In this document: one piece after another, positions 1 to 5,640 of the stretch
How the letters are laid out: each line of letters opens with the position of its first letter
How positions within the stretch are numbered: position 1 is the first letter of the stretch
NCBI GenBank assembly: GCA_017853235.1
Contig: JAFMJX010000114.1
Coordinates: forward strand, 1-5,692
Reading direction: 5' to 3'
Source of the DNA: Chitinophagaceae bacterium
GTDB lineage: Bacteria; Bacteroidota; Bacteroidia; Chitinophagales; Chitinophagaceae
Length of the DNA stretch: 5,692 bases
The notes under the pieces: generated by a model
The model's database searches: none
What the model was told of the DNA's origin: nothing
The model's input: the letters and a program-made list of their open reading frames with translations, nothing else
Program-made: the position numbers and the translations under genes

Positions 1-533
1 TTGTATATTTCTTCTTTAATTAAATTGGCATTTAAAGGATCTAATCCGCTAAAAGGCTCATCTAAGATGATTAATTTAGGCTCATGCAAAACTGTAATTA
101 CAAATTGTAGTTTTTGACTCATCCCTTTACTCAAATCTTCCACCTTTTTGTTCCACCAACTTTCCATTTCAAATTTCTTAAACCAGTATTTGATTTTTTC
201 TGTGGCTTCTGCTTTAGATAAACCTTTTAATTGAGCTAAGTATAATGCTTGCTCTCCAATTTTCATTTTTTTATACATACCTCTTTCTTCGGGCATGTAT
301 CCTATTTTTTGAATATCAAAAGATGGGCTGAAGGGTTTGCCATCTAAAATGATTTCTCCACCATCTGGATAAAAAATGCCAGTGATCATTCTGAGCAAAG
401 TGGTTTTACCTGCTCCATTGGGTCCAAGTAACCCAAATATGCTGCCTTTTTGAATATCGAAACTAATATCATCCACCGCTTTTTGCGTTGCATAATATTT
501 TTTCAAATGTGACAATCTTAGAAGAGAAGACAT
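1..533 (-). CDS. ABC transporter ATP-binding protein, NatA-like (partial, C-terminus outside window)
   Basis: This is the nucleotide-binding subunit of an ABC transporter, expected to hydrolyse ATP at the inner face of the cytoplasmic membrane for a separate permease. I translated 177 codons from the ATG at 533-531 without a stop; the frame leaves the window at base 1. Visible motifs in order are Walker A GPNGAGKT (residues 37-44), a Q-loop region reading GYMPEERGMY (78-87) with Glu where many ABC proteins have Gln, the signature LSKGMSQ (134-140), Walker B LIILDEP (154-160) and a D-loop SGLDP (162-166). The His switch and any C-terminal domain lie outside. The PEERG form of the Q-loop and the SKGM signature are typical of the NatA/YhaQ exporter group (ABC-2 type), whose permease usually lies directly downstream, here off the left edge. 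The substrate cannot be told. A perfect -7 element stands just upstream of the start. Confidence 0.94.
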   Translation of the reverse strand, partial: MSSLLRLSHLKKYYATQKAVDDISFDIQKGSIFGLLGPNGAGKTTLLRMITGIFYPDGGEIILDGKPFSPSFDIQKIGYMPEERGMYKKMKIGEQALYLAQLKGLSKAEATEKIKYWFKKFEMESWWNKKVEDLSKGMSQKLQFVITVLHEPKLIILDEPFSGLDPLNANLIKEEIY

Positions 534-550
534 GTTGTAAATTTTATAGT

Positions 551-558
551 CAAAATTA
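551..558 (-). promoter_or_regulatory. Candidate -7 promoter element of the ABC transporter gene
   Basis: Read on the minus strand, 558-551 is TAATTTTG, an exact match to the Bacteroidota -7 consensus TAnnTTTG. It lies 17 bases upstream of the ATG at 533, giving a short predicted leader of about 10 bases, which is common in this phylum. The -33 TTG element is weak: only a CTG occurs at a suitable spacing. The sequence match is seen; promoter function is inferred. Confidence 0.5.
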
Positions 559-641
559 ACTTCATTTTTCTGAAACCAGACGCCTAATTCAAATGAAAAA
601 AATTGCTTTTTTATGAGTGGAAAAAATAAAGGGAGGAAGTG

Positions 642-669
642 TTGAATATCTGATAATAGGTTATATTCG
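642..669 (+). promoter_or_regulatory. Candidate promoter of the secreted zinc hydrolase gene
   Basis: A TTG at 642-644 and TATATTCG at 662-669 are 17 bases apart, resembling the Bacteroidota pattern TTG-N17-23-TAnnTTTG with one mismatch in the -7 element. Transcription would start near 676, leaving about nine bases before the ATG at 685. The remaining part of the divergent spacer (534-684) shows an A7-TTGC-T6 stretch at 596-612 but no gene. The assignment is tentative because such motifs are short and the region is AT-rich. Confidence 0.33.
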
Positions 670-684
670 TATCAAATTTAGACT

Positions 685-1692
685 ATGAACGAAAAAAATA
701 ATATGGTTACTTATAAAAGTCATTTGAAAATAATTTATATAGTAGTGACTTTGTTCTTAGTTGTAGGGGCAAGTAGTTGGGGTTTTTTAGTGCACCGTAC
801 TATTAATCAAATTGCTATTTATAATTTACCTGAACCGTTGCAATCTTATTTTCATAAGGAAATGTCTTACTTAGTGTATAATGCACCTCGTCCAGATATT
901 CGTCGTAATAAAGATAAAACAGAAGACACCAAACATTTTATTGATCTAGAAATGTATGGTCCTAATGCTGCAAATAATATGCCTTTAGATTGGGCTTCGG
1001 CGGTGAAAAAATATTCTGAAGATACCTTAAAAAAATACGGATGGGCTCCTTATAATATTATGGTACAATTAGATAAATTAACGCAGGCTTTTAAAGATAA
1101 AAACAAAGACAGCATTTTATTTTATGCAGCCGATTTGGGGCATTATTTAGCTGATGTTCATGTGCCCTTGCATACCACCGTGAATTATGATGGTCAATTA
1201 ACCGGACAAAAAGGGTTGCATCATATGTGGGAAACTTTTGTGCCTGAATTAAAACTAGATCAATATCAATTATACAATAATCATAAAGCCACGTATTTAA
1301 AAAATCCAGCTGAAGCTTTATGGGCTGATATTCGTAAAGCGGCAAGTTTAGTTCCTGAAATGTTGGCTATTGAAAAAGAAGTATCTATTCAGTTTACCCC
1401 TGAAACCAAATATAAGAATCAAATGCGCTATGGTAAGGAAGTAAAAGCGTACACTAAAGAATTTGCTGATGCATATGCCAAAGGGTTAGGGGTGACGGTG
1501 AATCAACAACTCATCGCTAGTGCTAATTTATTAACTGACTTTTGGTACACTGCTTGGGTGAATGCTGGTAAACCAGAATTAAGTTCAAGAGAAATTTCCC
1601 CTACTTTAAATGCAGAATTGAATTCATTTAAAAATAATCAATTAATCAAAGACGGTTATTTAATTAGTAAGAAAGAAAAACCAGAAGATTAG
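685..1692 (+). CDS. Secreted zinc-dependent hydrolase, S1/P1 nuclease / phospholipase C superfamily
   Basis: This 335-residue protein is probably an exported tri-zinc phosphodiesterase cleaving nucleic acids or phospholipids outside the cytoplasm; the sequence does not decide between them. A signal peptide is clear: basic start, hydrophobic stretch at about 15-29, then an Ala-Ser-Ser cleavage site ending at residue 31, so the mature protein begins with Trp32. In this superfamily the free N-terminal Trp binds zinc. The other expected ligands follow with P1-like spacing: His37 (mature position 6), Asp71, His84, His153, Asp157 and His163 (HxxxDxxxxxH), then His179 and Glu183. The last ligand is Glu, as in Bacillus phospholipase C, where P1 nuclease has Asp. 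There are no cysteines, so the disulfides of fungal S1/P1 enzymes are absent. The ATG at 685 is used; ATG at 703 (residue 7) would give a tidier signal peptide and is a real alternative. No clear Shine-Dalgarno is seen. It converges on the FAD gene with 11 bases between stops. Confidence 0.88.
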   Translation: MNEKNNMVTYKSHLKIIYIVVTLFLVVGASSWGFLVHRTINQIAIYNLPEPLQSYFHKEMSYLVYNAPRPDIRRNKDKTEDTKHFIDLEMYGPNAANNMPLDWASAVKKYSEDTLKKYGWAPYNIMVQLDKLTQAFKDKNKDSILFYAADLGHYLADVHVPLHTTVNYDGQLTGQKGLHHMWETFVPELKLDQYQLYNNHKATYLKNPAEALWADIRKAASLVPEMLAIEKEVSIQFTPETKYKNQMRYGKEVKAYTKEFADAYAKGLGVTVNQQLIASANLLTDFWYTAWVNAGKPELSSREISPTLNAELNSFKNNQLIKDGYLISKKEKPED

Positions 1693-1703
1693 TAGCGTTT
1701 TAT

Positions 1704-3290
1704 TTACTTGTATTTAAAAGCAATTATTTCTGCTAATTTTTGACCATCCATCGCTGCACTCATAATGCCACCTGCATATCCTGCACCTTCCCCACATGGG
1801 TAAAGATTTTTAATTTGCGGATGTTCCATGGTTAAAGGATCTCGAGGAATACGAACAGGTGAAGAAGTTCTGCTTTCGGTGGCCACGACTATCGCATCAT
1901 TGGTATAATATCCTTTCATTTTTTTTCCAAAAGCCTTGAATCCATTTTGTAAAGTTTGTAAAACAAATCCAGGAAGTACTTCTTGTAAAGGTGCTGCATG
2001 TAATCCAGGTAAATAACTTGCGCTTGGCAAAGTATCAGAAAGTTGATTATTACAAAAATCTACTAATCTTGATGCTGGAGCCACTTGTAAACCTCCGCCT
2101 GCTTGAAATGCTTTTTGTTCTATTCTTTGCTGAAATTGCAAGAGGGTAAAAGGGTCTTCCTTTTTTAAATTTATTTTTTCTTCTTCTAAATATGCTTGAG
2201 CGGTAGGTAAATCTATTTGAACCACCATGCCGCTGTTCGCATAAGGGTTGTTGCGTTTGCTAGGACTCCATCCATTCACGACTATTTCACCATTGGCAGT
2301 TGCAGCTGGAGCAATAATACCACCAGGGCACATACAAAAACTAAAAACGCCTCGCTCATTCACTTGTTCTACCAAACTGTATGATGCAGGAGGTAAATAG
2401 GGATCTCTTGTGGAGCAATGGTACTGAATGCTGTCAATAATTGATTGTGGATGTTCGACACGTACCCCTAATGCAAATGGCTTTGCTTGAACCTCAATAT
2501 TTTTTTGATGTAATAGATAAAATATATCTCGAGCAGAATGACCAGTTGCTAAAATAACTGCCATGGCTTTCAAGCGATCCCCATCTGCAGTCATTATTTC
2601 TTGTATGGTGTTGTCTTTAATAACAAAGTCCACTAATTTTTTTTCAAATAATACTTTACCGCCACTTGCCTCAATTTGAGCTCGCATAGCAGTGATAATG
2701 TGTGGTAATTTATTGGTTCCTATATGTGGATGTGCTTCGTACAGGATGTTTTCGTCTGCACCAAACTGATAAAACAACCTTAATACTTTATCTATATTTC
2801 CTCTTTTATTACTTCTGGTATAAAGTTTACCATCGCTATAAGTGCCTGCGCCACCTTCTCCAAAACAGTAATTGCTATCTGGATTAACTTCCCCTTGTTT
2901 ATTTAAAGCGGCTAAATCTCTTCTTCGGGCACGTACATCTTTGCCTCTTTCTATAACAATTGGTCTATACCCTAATAGAATACTCTCTAATGCTGCAAAC
3001 AATCCAGCGGGTCCGGCGCCAATAATAATCACTTCTTTGGCATGGGCTGGCAAAATAGGGAATTCAATATTTTGGGAATAACGTGAATGGAGCGGTTCAT
3101 TTACAAAAGCTAAAAGGGTCAAATTGATCCAAACCTGTTGTCTGCTCCTTGCATCAATGGATTGTTTCAAGGTATGGTAGCCTGTAATTTGGCTGACTGG
3201 AATGGACAAGCTTTGCGAGATTGCTTGTAAAACTGTAGGACTATGTTGGGCTTCCCCAGGAGTAAGCCTTAATTGTATTTTTTGTTGCAT
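1704..3290 (-). CDS. FAD-dependent oxidoreductase of the COG2509 family
   Basis: This 528-residue cytoplasmic flavoprotein belongs to the uncharacterised FAD-dependent dehydrogenase family COG2509; its substrate is not known. Residues 1-80 form a short N-terminal domain common to the family. The dinucleotide-binding fold starts at 87, with GAGPAG at 91-96 and the ribose-binding acidic residue at Glu114 (VIER). Family hallmarks follow: CFGEGGAGTYSDGKL (142-156), the ATGHSARD segment (248-255), FCMCPGG (318-324) with Cys319 and Cys321 in a CxC arrangement, and the C-terminal FAD-contact motif PCGEGAGYAGGI (498-509). Length is normal and no key motif is missing. The ATG at 3290-3288 gives the expected N-terminus; no strong ribosome binding site is seen. 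It lies 81 bases downstream of the DUF3127 gene on the same strand, so cotranscription is possible, although a weak GC-containing hairpin followed by seven T on this strand (about 3306-3330) may separate them. Confidence 0.9.
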   Translation of the reverse strand: MQQKIQLRLTPGEAQHSPTVLQAISQSLSIPVSQITGYHTLKQSIDARSRQQVWINLTLLAFVNEPLHSRYSQNIEFPILPAHAKEVIIIGAGPAGLFAALESILLGYRPIVIERGKDVRARRRDLAALNKQGEVNPDSNYCFGEGGAGTYSDGKLYTRSNKRGNIDKVLRLFYQFGADENILYEAHPHIGTNKLPHIITAMRAQIEASGGKVLFEKKLVDFVIKDNTIQEIMTADGDRLKAMAVILATGHSARDIFYLLHQKNIEVQAKPFALGVRVEHPQSIIDSIQYHCSTRDPYLPPASYSLVEQVNERGVFSFCMCPGGIIAPAATANGEIVVNGWSPSKRNNPYANSGMVVQIDLPTAQAYLEEEKINLKKEDPFTLLQFQQRIEQKAFQAGGGLQVAPASRLVDFCNNQLSDTLPSASYLPGLHAAPLQEVLPGFVLQTLQNGFKAFGKKMKGYYTNDAIVVATESRTSSPVRIPRDPLTMEHPQIKNLYPCGEGAGYAGGIMSAAMDGQKLAEIIAFKYK

Positions 3291-3350
3291 GGGTTAGGTG
3301 TTTATCCTAAAAAAATGCACCCCATTGGAGGGTTTTACTGACTTTAAATA

Positions 3351-3364
3351 AAGCTGTTAAGCTT
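3351..3364 (-). other. Small hairpin downstream of the DUF3127 gene
   Basis: AAGCT and AGCTT arms flank a four-base loop in the 81-base gap after the DUF3127 stop. On the minus strand it is followed by TATTTAAAG and not a clean T run, so it is at most a weak terminator or RNA-stabilising hairpin. The same gap has a second poor stem (about 3316-3330) followed by seven T on the minus strand. Confidence 0.25.
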
Positions 3365-3371
3365 GCTTATT

Positions 3372-3746
3372 TTAAAACGGAAGATCATCCCCAGATTCAT
3401 TGGTAGGAATATCAAAATAGGTGGTCGTTTCGGTAGGGGCTGTACTGCCTCCCAAAGCCACCGCTTCCATTCGCCATGCGTCTAGGTTGGTGATATAATT
3501 GTCTTTACCATCTTTGTTCCACTTTGACCCTTTGATATTGAATAAAACCTTCACCGTATCCCCTAAATTGAATCGATCTGGCATTGTGGTACGATCTTGA
3601 ACACATTGAAATTTTACGTAATTAGTGATGATTTTTCCGTTGATATCATCGGTTTTCTCAATGACAAATTCCCTTGTTTTAAAGGTTTCCTTACGTTGGA
3701 TGATGTCGTATTTGGCAATTAATTTACCTATTAATTCGTAGCTCAT
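3372..3746 (-). CDS. DUF3127 family OB-fold protein with SSB-like C-terminal tail
   Basis: This 124-residue protein matches DUF3127, a small family found mainly in Bacteroidota whose members resemble single-strand DNA binding proteins but have no settled function. Residues 1-93 look like one OB-fold: a start MSYELIGKL, the strand KTREFVIEK (23-31), VKFQC (44-48), a GDTVKVLFNIKG strand (62-73) and the closing DNYITNLDAWR (82-92). Residues 94-118 are a low-complexity Thr/Gly/Ala/Pro-rich linker. The protein ends in GDDLPF (119-124), the acidic-hydrophobic tip used by bacterial SSB proteins to recruit replication and repair partners. It is divergent from dnaA across a 331-base spacer, which fits a DNA-metabolism role. 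The ATG at 3746-3744 is the only suitable start; no further ATG in frame lies just upstream. The family call is firm; nucleic acid binding and partner recruitment are inferred. Confidence 0.88.
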   Translation of the reverse strand: MSYELIGKLIAKYDIIQRKETFKTREFVIEKTDDINGKIITNYVKFQCVQDRTTMPDRFNLGDTVKVLFNIKGSKWNKDGKDNYITNLDAWRMEAVALGGSTAPTETTTYFDIPTNESGDDLPF

Positions 3747-3755
3747 ATGTATGAT

Positions 3756-3870
3756 TAAGTGGGTAAAGGTAATGATAAAAGGGGATATGGGTAAGGGCCT
3801 TTTTTCAAAACAAATAACTATTAGTTTTTAGCAAAAAAAACAGTTAAAAATAAGTGGATAAACTAAGTGG
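3756..3870 (+). repeat. Three direct copies of TAAGTGG in the dnaA upstream region
   Basis: TAAGTGG occurs at 3756-3762, 3851-3857 and 3864-3870, all in the same orientation. The first two extend to TAAGTGGRTAAA (3756-3767 and 3851-3862), twelve bases with one difference. The second and third start 13 bases apart, a little over one helical turn. The repeats are seen; a role as protein-binding sites is inferred. Confidence 0.55.
3853..3861 (-). promoter_or_regulatory. Putative DnaA box (one mismatch)
   Basis: On the minus strand these nine bases read TTATCCACT, one mismatch from the DnaA box TTATCCACA. It sits 217 bases upstream of the dnaA start, where DnaA-dependent autoregulation or origin function is commonly found. 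A related sequence, TTACCCACT, with two mismatches, occurs in the same orientation at 3758-3766. A single near-match in AT-rich DNA could be chance, so binding is inferred. Confidence 0.45.
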
Positions 3871-3959
3871 AATTAAAAAAAAGTCATTATCTTGAACGCC
3901 CGATTGGGGTTAAGAAAGTCTGTGATAGCTAATGTTTGTGGTATACGTAAAAAAAACTC

Positions 3960-3979
3960 AAAAAAAAAAGTTTTTTTTT
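3960..3979. repeat. A10-G-T9 homopolymer near-palindrome upstream of dnaA
   Basis: Ten A (3960-3969), one G (3970) and nine T (3971-3979) form a near-perfect palindrome, and a further run of eight A stands at 3949-3956. Such A-tracts are intrinsically bent and melt easily. It lies about 100 bases upstream of dnaA. Confidence 0.7.
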
Positions 3980-4005
3980 CAACATAAAGGAGTCATATTC
4001 GCATT

Positions 4006-4028
4006 CTGATTAACAATTTCTTAATCGG
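4006..4028 (+). repeat. Inverted repeat in the probable dnaA leader
   Basis: CTGATTAA (4006-4013) pairs with TTAATCGG (4021-4028) across a seven-base loop, giving eight pairs with one G-T. There is no T run, so it is not a terminator. It ends 49 bases before the dnaA ATG and could be an operator or a leader RNA hairpin. Confidence 0.45.
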
Positions 4029-4077
4029 CAGAAAAACAACTTGATTTTATCATTTTTATAAAGGGTTAGAAAGTAAG

Positions 4078-5505
4078 ATGGCTAAGAGTGCAGATTTAAT
4101 TTGGAGTAATTGCTTGAAGATAATCAAGGATATTGTTGAATGGCAACACTTCAAAACTTGGTTCGAGCCAATTCAACCCGTAGACTTGAAGGACAATGTT
4201 TTAATGATCCAAGTTCCAAGTCAATTTTTCTACGAATACATTGAAGAGCATTATGTAAACTTATTAGCCAAAACTCTAAAAAGAGAATTGGGTAAGGAAG
4301 CCAGATTAGAATATAGAATCATGGTGGACAGCGGGAACAATAAAAAAGGTTCTATGGATGTTCCTGCAAGTGGGATGAAAACATACAACAACAATGAGAT
4401 GAATTTCCCATTGGTCATTGACAATCCAGTGAAAAATCCTTTTGTCATTCCTGGTTTAAAGAAAATGCAAATTGATCCTCAATTAAATCATAATTATACT
4501 TTTGATTCTTTTATTGAGGGTGATTGCAACAGAGTGGCTCGTCGTGCTGGTAAAACAGTGGCAGAAAAGCCAGGTGCCAATTCTTTCAACCCATTAGTAA
4601 TATACGGTGGAGTAGGTTTAGGTAAAACACACTTAGCACAAGCAATTGGTAACGATGTAAAGCGTATTCATCCTGGCAAAGTGGTTTTATATGTAAGTAG
4701 TGAAAAGTTTATTAATCAATTCCAGGATCATAGTCGAAATAACGCCATTAATGATTTTATTCATTTTTATCAATTAATAGATGTTTTAATCATTGATGAT
4801 GTTCAATTCTTCAACCGCGCTGAAAAAAGTCAGGATGCATTCTTCGCCATTTTCAATCACTTACATCAAAGTGGAAAGCAATTGGTATTGACATCCGATA
4901 AAGCCCCTAAGGATTTAGAAGGATTACAAGAGCGTTTGTTAAGCAGATTTAGATGGGGATTGAGTGCAGATATTCAAGTGCCTGATTACGATACGCGTAT
5001 TGAAATTTTAGAAAAGAAGATGAAGGCAGATGGTTTGGACATGCCTAAGGAAGTGGTAAAGTATGTGGCATATAATATCAATACTAATGTTAGAGAATTA
5101 GAAGGGGCCTTAATTTCATTATTAGCGCAATCTTCTTTAAATAAAAAAGAAATTGATGTTGAATTAGCTAAGAAAGTACTTCGCAACTTTGTAAAAACAA
5201 GTAGCAAGGAAATTACTATTGATGCGATTCAAAAAATGGTTTGCGAATTCTTCGAAGTGCCTTATGATAAGTTATTACAAAAAACACGAAAGCGTGAAAT
5301 TGTTCAAGCTCGTCAAATAACTATGTATTTAGCGAAGGCTTTTACTAAGAATTCATTAAAAACTATTGGAGAACATTTTGGTGGACGTGATCATACTACA
5401 GTCATCCATTCTTGCCAAACAGTGAAGGATTTAATGGATACCGATTCTATGTTCCGTGAGAATGTAATGGAGCTCACACAAAAGGTACAATTGGCAGCCA
5501 TGTAG
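4078..5505 (+). CDS. dnaA: Chromosomal replication initiator protein DnaA
   Basis: DnaA binds DnaA boxes at the origin, forms an ATP-dependent filament that opens the duplex and helps load the replicative helicase. All four domains are visible in 475 residues: domain I (about 1-85, starting SADLIWSNCLKIIKD), a short linker domain II (about 86-120), the AAA+ domain III (about 135-345) and the DNA-binding domain IV (about 375-475). Key motifs are Walker A GGVGLGKT (177-184), Walker B LIIDD (237-241), sensor 1 LTSD (271-274), box VII ERLLSRFRWGL (285-295) with the arginine finger expected at Arg290, sensor 2 NVRELEGAL (337-345) and the DnaA signature GGRDHTTVIHS (435-445). Length and motifs are normal. 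The ATG at 4078 gives the standard N-terminus. Possible DnaA boxes upstream suggest autoregulation. A strong terminator follows and no dnaN lies next to it, so dnaA appears to be a single-gene transcript. Confidence 0.99.
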   Translation: MAKSADLIWSNCLKIIKDIVEWQHFKTWFEPIQPVDLKDNVLMIQVPSQFFYEYIEEHYVNLLAKTLKRELGKEARLEYRIMVDSGNNKKGSMDVPASGMKTYNNNEMNFPLVIDNPVKNPFVIPGLKKMQIDPQLNHNYTFDSFIEGDCNRVARRAGKTVAEKPGANSFNPLVIYGGVGLGKTHLAQAIGNDVKRIHPGKVVLYVSSEKFINQFQDHSRNNAINDFIHFYQLIDVLIIDDVQFFNRAEKSQDAFFAIFNHLHQSGKQLVLTSDKAPKDLEGLQERLLSRFRWGLSADIQVPDYDTRIEILEKKMKADGLDMPKEVVKYVAYNINTNVRELEGALISLLAQSSLNKKEIDVELAKKVLRNFVKTSSKEITIDAIQKMVCEFFEVPYDKLLQKTRKREIVQARQITMYLAKAFTKNSLKTIGEHFGGRDHTTVIHSCQTVKDLMDTDSMFRENVMELTQKVQLAAM

Positions 5506-5526
5506 TTATCTGGGTTTCAACTACAT
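5500..5526 (+). repeat. Perfect inverted repeat spanning the dnaA stop codon
   Basis: ATGTAGTT (5500-5507) is the exact reverse complement of AACTACAT (5519-5526), with an 11-base loop. The TAG stop of dnaA (5503-5505) is inside the left arm. No T run follows directly, so it is not itself an intrinsic terminator; it may protect the 3' end of the mRNA. Confidence 0.55.
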
Positions 5527-5529
5527 CTG

Positions 5530-5539
5530 TTTCATGAAA
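5530..5539. repeat. Ten-base perfect palindrome
   Basis: TTTCATGAAA is self-complementary and lies between the stop-codon inverted repeat and the dnaA terminator. With no spacer it is a better shape for a dimeric protein site than for an RNA hairpin, but chance is possible. Confidence 0.3.
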
Positions 5540-5545
5540 TATTTG

Positions 5546-5586
5546 TCCGGAATGAACTTTATTTGAGTTTATTCCGGATTTTTTTT
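5546..5586 (+). terminator. Strong intrinsic terminator of dnaA
   Basis: The arms 5546-5558 and 5566-5578 form a 13-base-pair stem with one G-T pair around a seven-base loop. The base of the stem is TCCGGAAT against ATTCCGGA. Eight T follow at once (5579-5586). It begins 41 bases after the dnaA stop and separates dnaA from the tRNA gene. Confidence 0.94.
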
Positions 5587-5608
5587 AGGTATTTAAAGCC
5601 TTAGTGCT

Positions 5609-5616
5609 TATTTTTG
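5609..5616 (+). promoter_or_regulatory. -7 promoter element of the tRNA-Ser gene
   Basis: TATTTTTG matches the Bacteroidota -7 consensus TAnnTTTG exactly and continues into CA, giving TTTGCA, a frequent form in this phylum. Transcription should start near 5619-5620, about 20 bases before the tRNA. The -33 element is poor: only T-rich sequence from the tail of the dnaA terminator lies at the right distance. Confidence 0.65.
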
Positions 5617-5617
5617 C

Positions 5618-5637
5618 ACCCCTCGAAAGGGGTTTTT
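5618..5637 (+). terminator. Small GC hairpin with T-tract just upstream of the tRNA
   Basis: ACCCCT (5618-5623) pairs with AGGGGT (5628-5633) across CGAA, and the T run reaches 5637. The shape is that of a minimal intrinsic terminator. It overlaps the predicted tRNA start site, so it could back up the dnaA terminator for read-through transcripts, or it may be a 5' hairpin of the tRNA precursor. Confidence 0.4.
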
Positions 5638-5640
5638 GGA

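Larger units (their letters stand above)
3747..4077. other. Divergent regulatory spacer between the DUF3127 gene and dnaA
   Basis: This 331-base stretch has no plausible gene. It holds, left to right: a TAAGTGGGTAAA element (3756-3767), a purine-rich patch (3781-3797), a second element TAAGTGGATAAA (3851-3862) that includes a near-consensus DnaA box, a third TAAGTGG (3864-3870), an AT-rich homopolymer block A10-G-T9 (3960-3979), an AAAGGAG sequence (3986-3992) with no standard start codon after it, and an imperfect hairpin (4006-4028). Both dnaA and the DUF3127 gene must be transcribed from here, but I could not fix a convincing -7/-33 pair for either. For dnaA the best candidates are AATGTTTG at 3931-3938 and the weaker CATATTCGCA at 3994-4003. 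The dnaA ATG has only a poor AGAAAG upstream as a ribosome binding site. Confidence 0.6.

Noticed and set aside
1091..1345. Open frame of 84 codons antisense to the zinc hydrolase gene
   Set aside because: It overlaps a well supported gene with intact catalytic residues, and its translation resembles no family I know.
1693..1745. Bidirectional terminator between the convergent genes
   Set aside because: The stops are 11 bases apart, and the only nearby stem (AGCA with TGCT, 1719-1734) has four pairs, too weak to call.
2702..3081. Two open frames on the plus strand inside the FAD oxidoreductase gene
   Set aside because: They are opposite conserved FAD motifs, and their composition is that of a translated reverse strand.
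3777..3804. AAAAGG with CCTTTT pairing around a purine-rich loop
   Set aside because: The stem is mostly A-T with a long loop and has no downstream gene end to terminate; it is likely a by-product of composition.
3986..4056. Possible leader peptide: AAAGGAG followed by a 15-codon frame from ATT at 3997 to TGA
   Set aside because: There is no ATG, GTG or TTG start at a suitable distance; only an ATT would begin the frame, so translation is unlikely.
3747..4077. Chromosomal replication origin
   Set aside because: Only one DnaA box with one mismatch and one with two are present, and the usual flanking genes are absent. The region is kept as a regulatory spacer.
4251..4448. Antisense open frame over the dnaA N-terminal region
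   Set aside because: No motif, no start signal, and the sense strand is clearly dnaA. The same applies to the antisense frame at 4986-5207.
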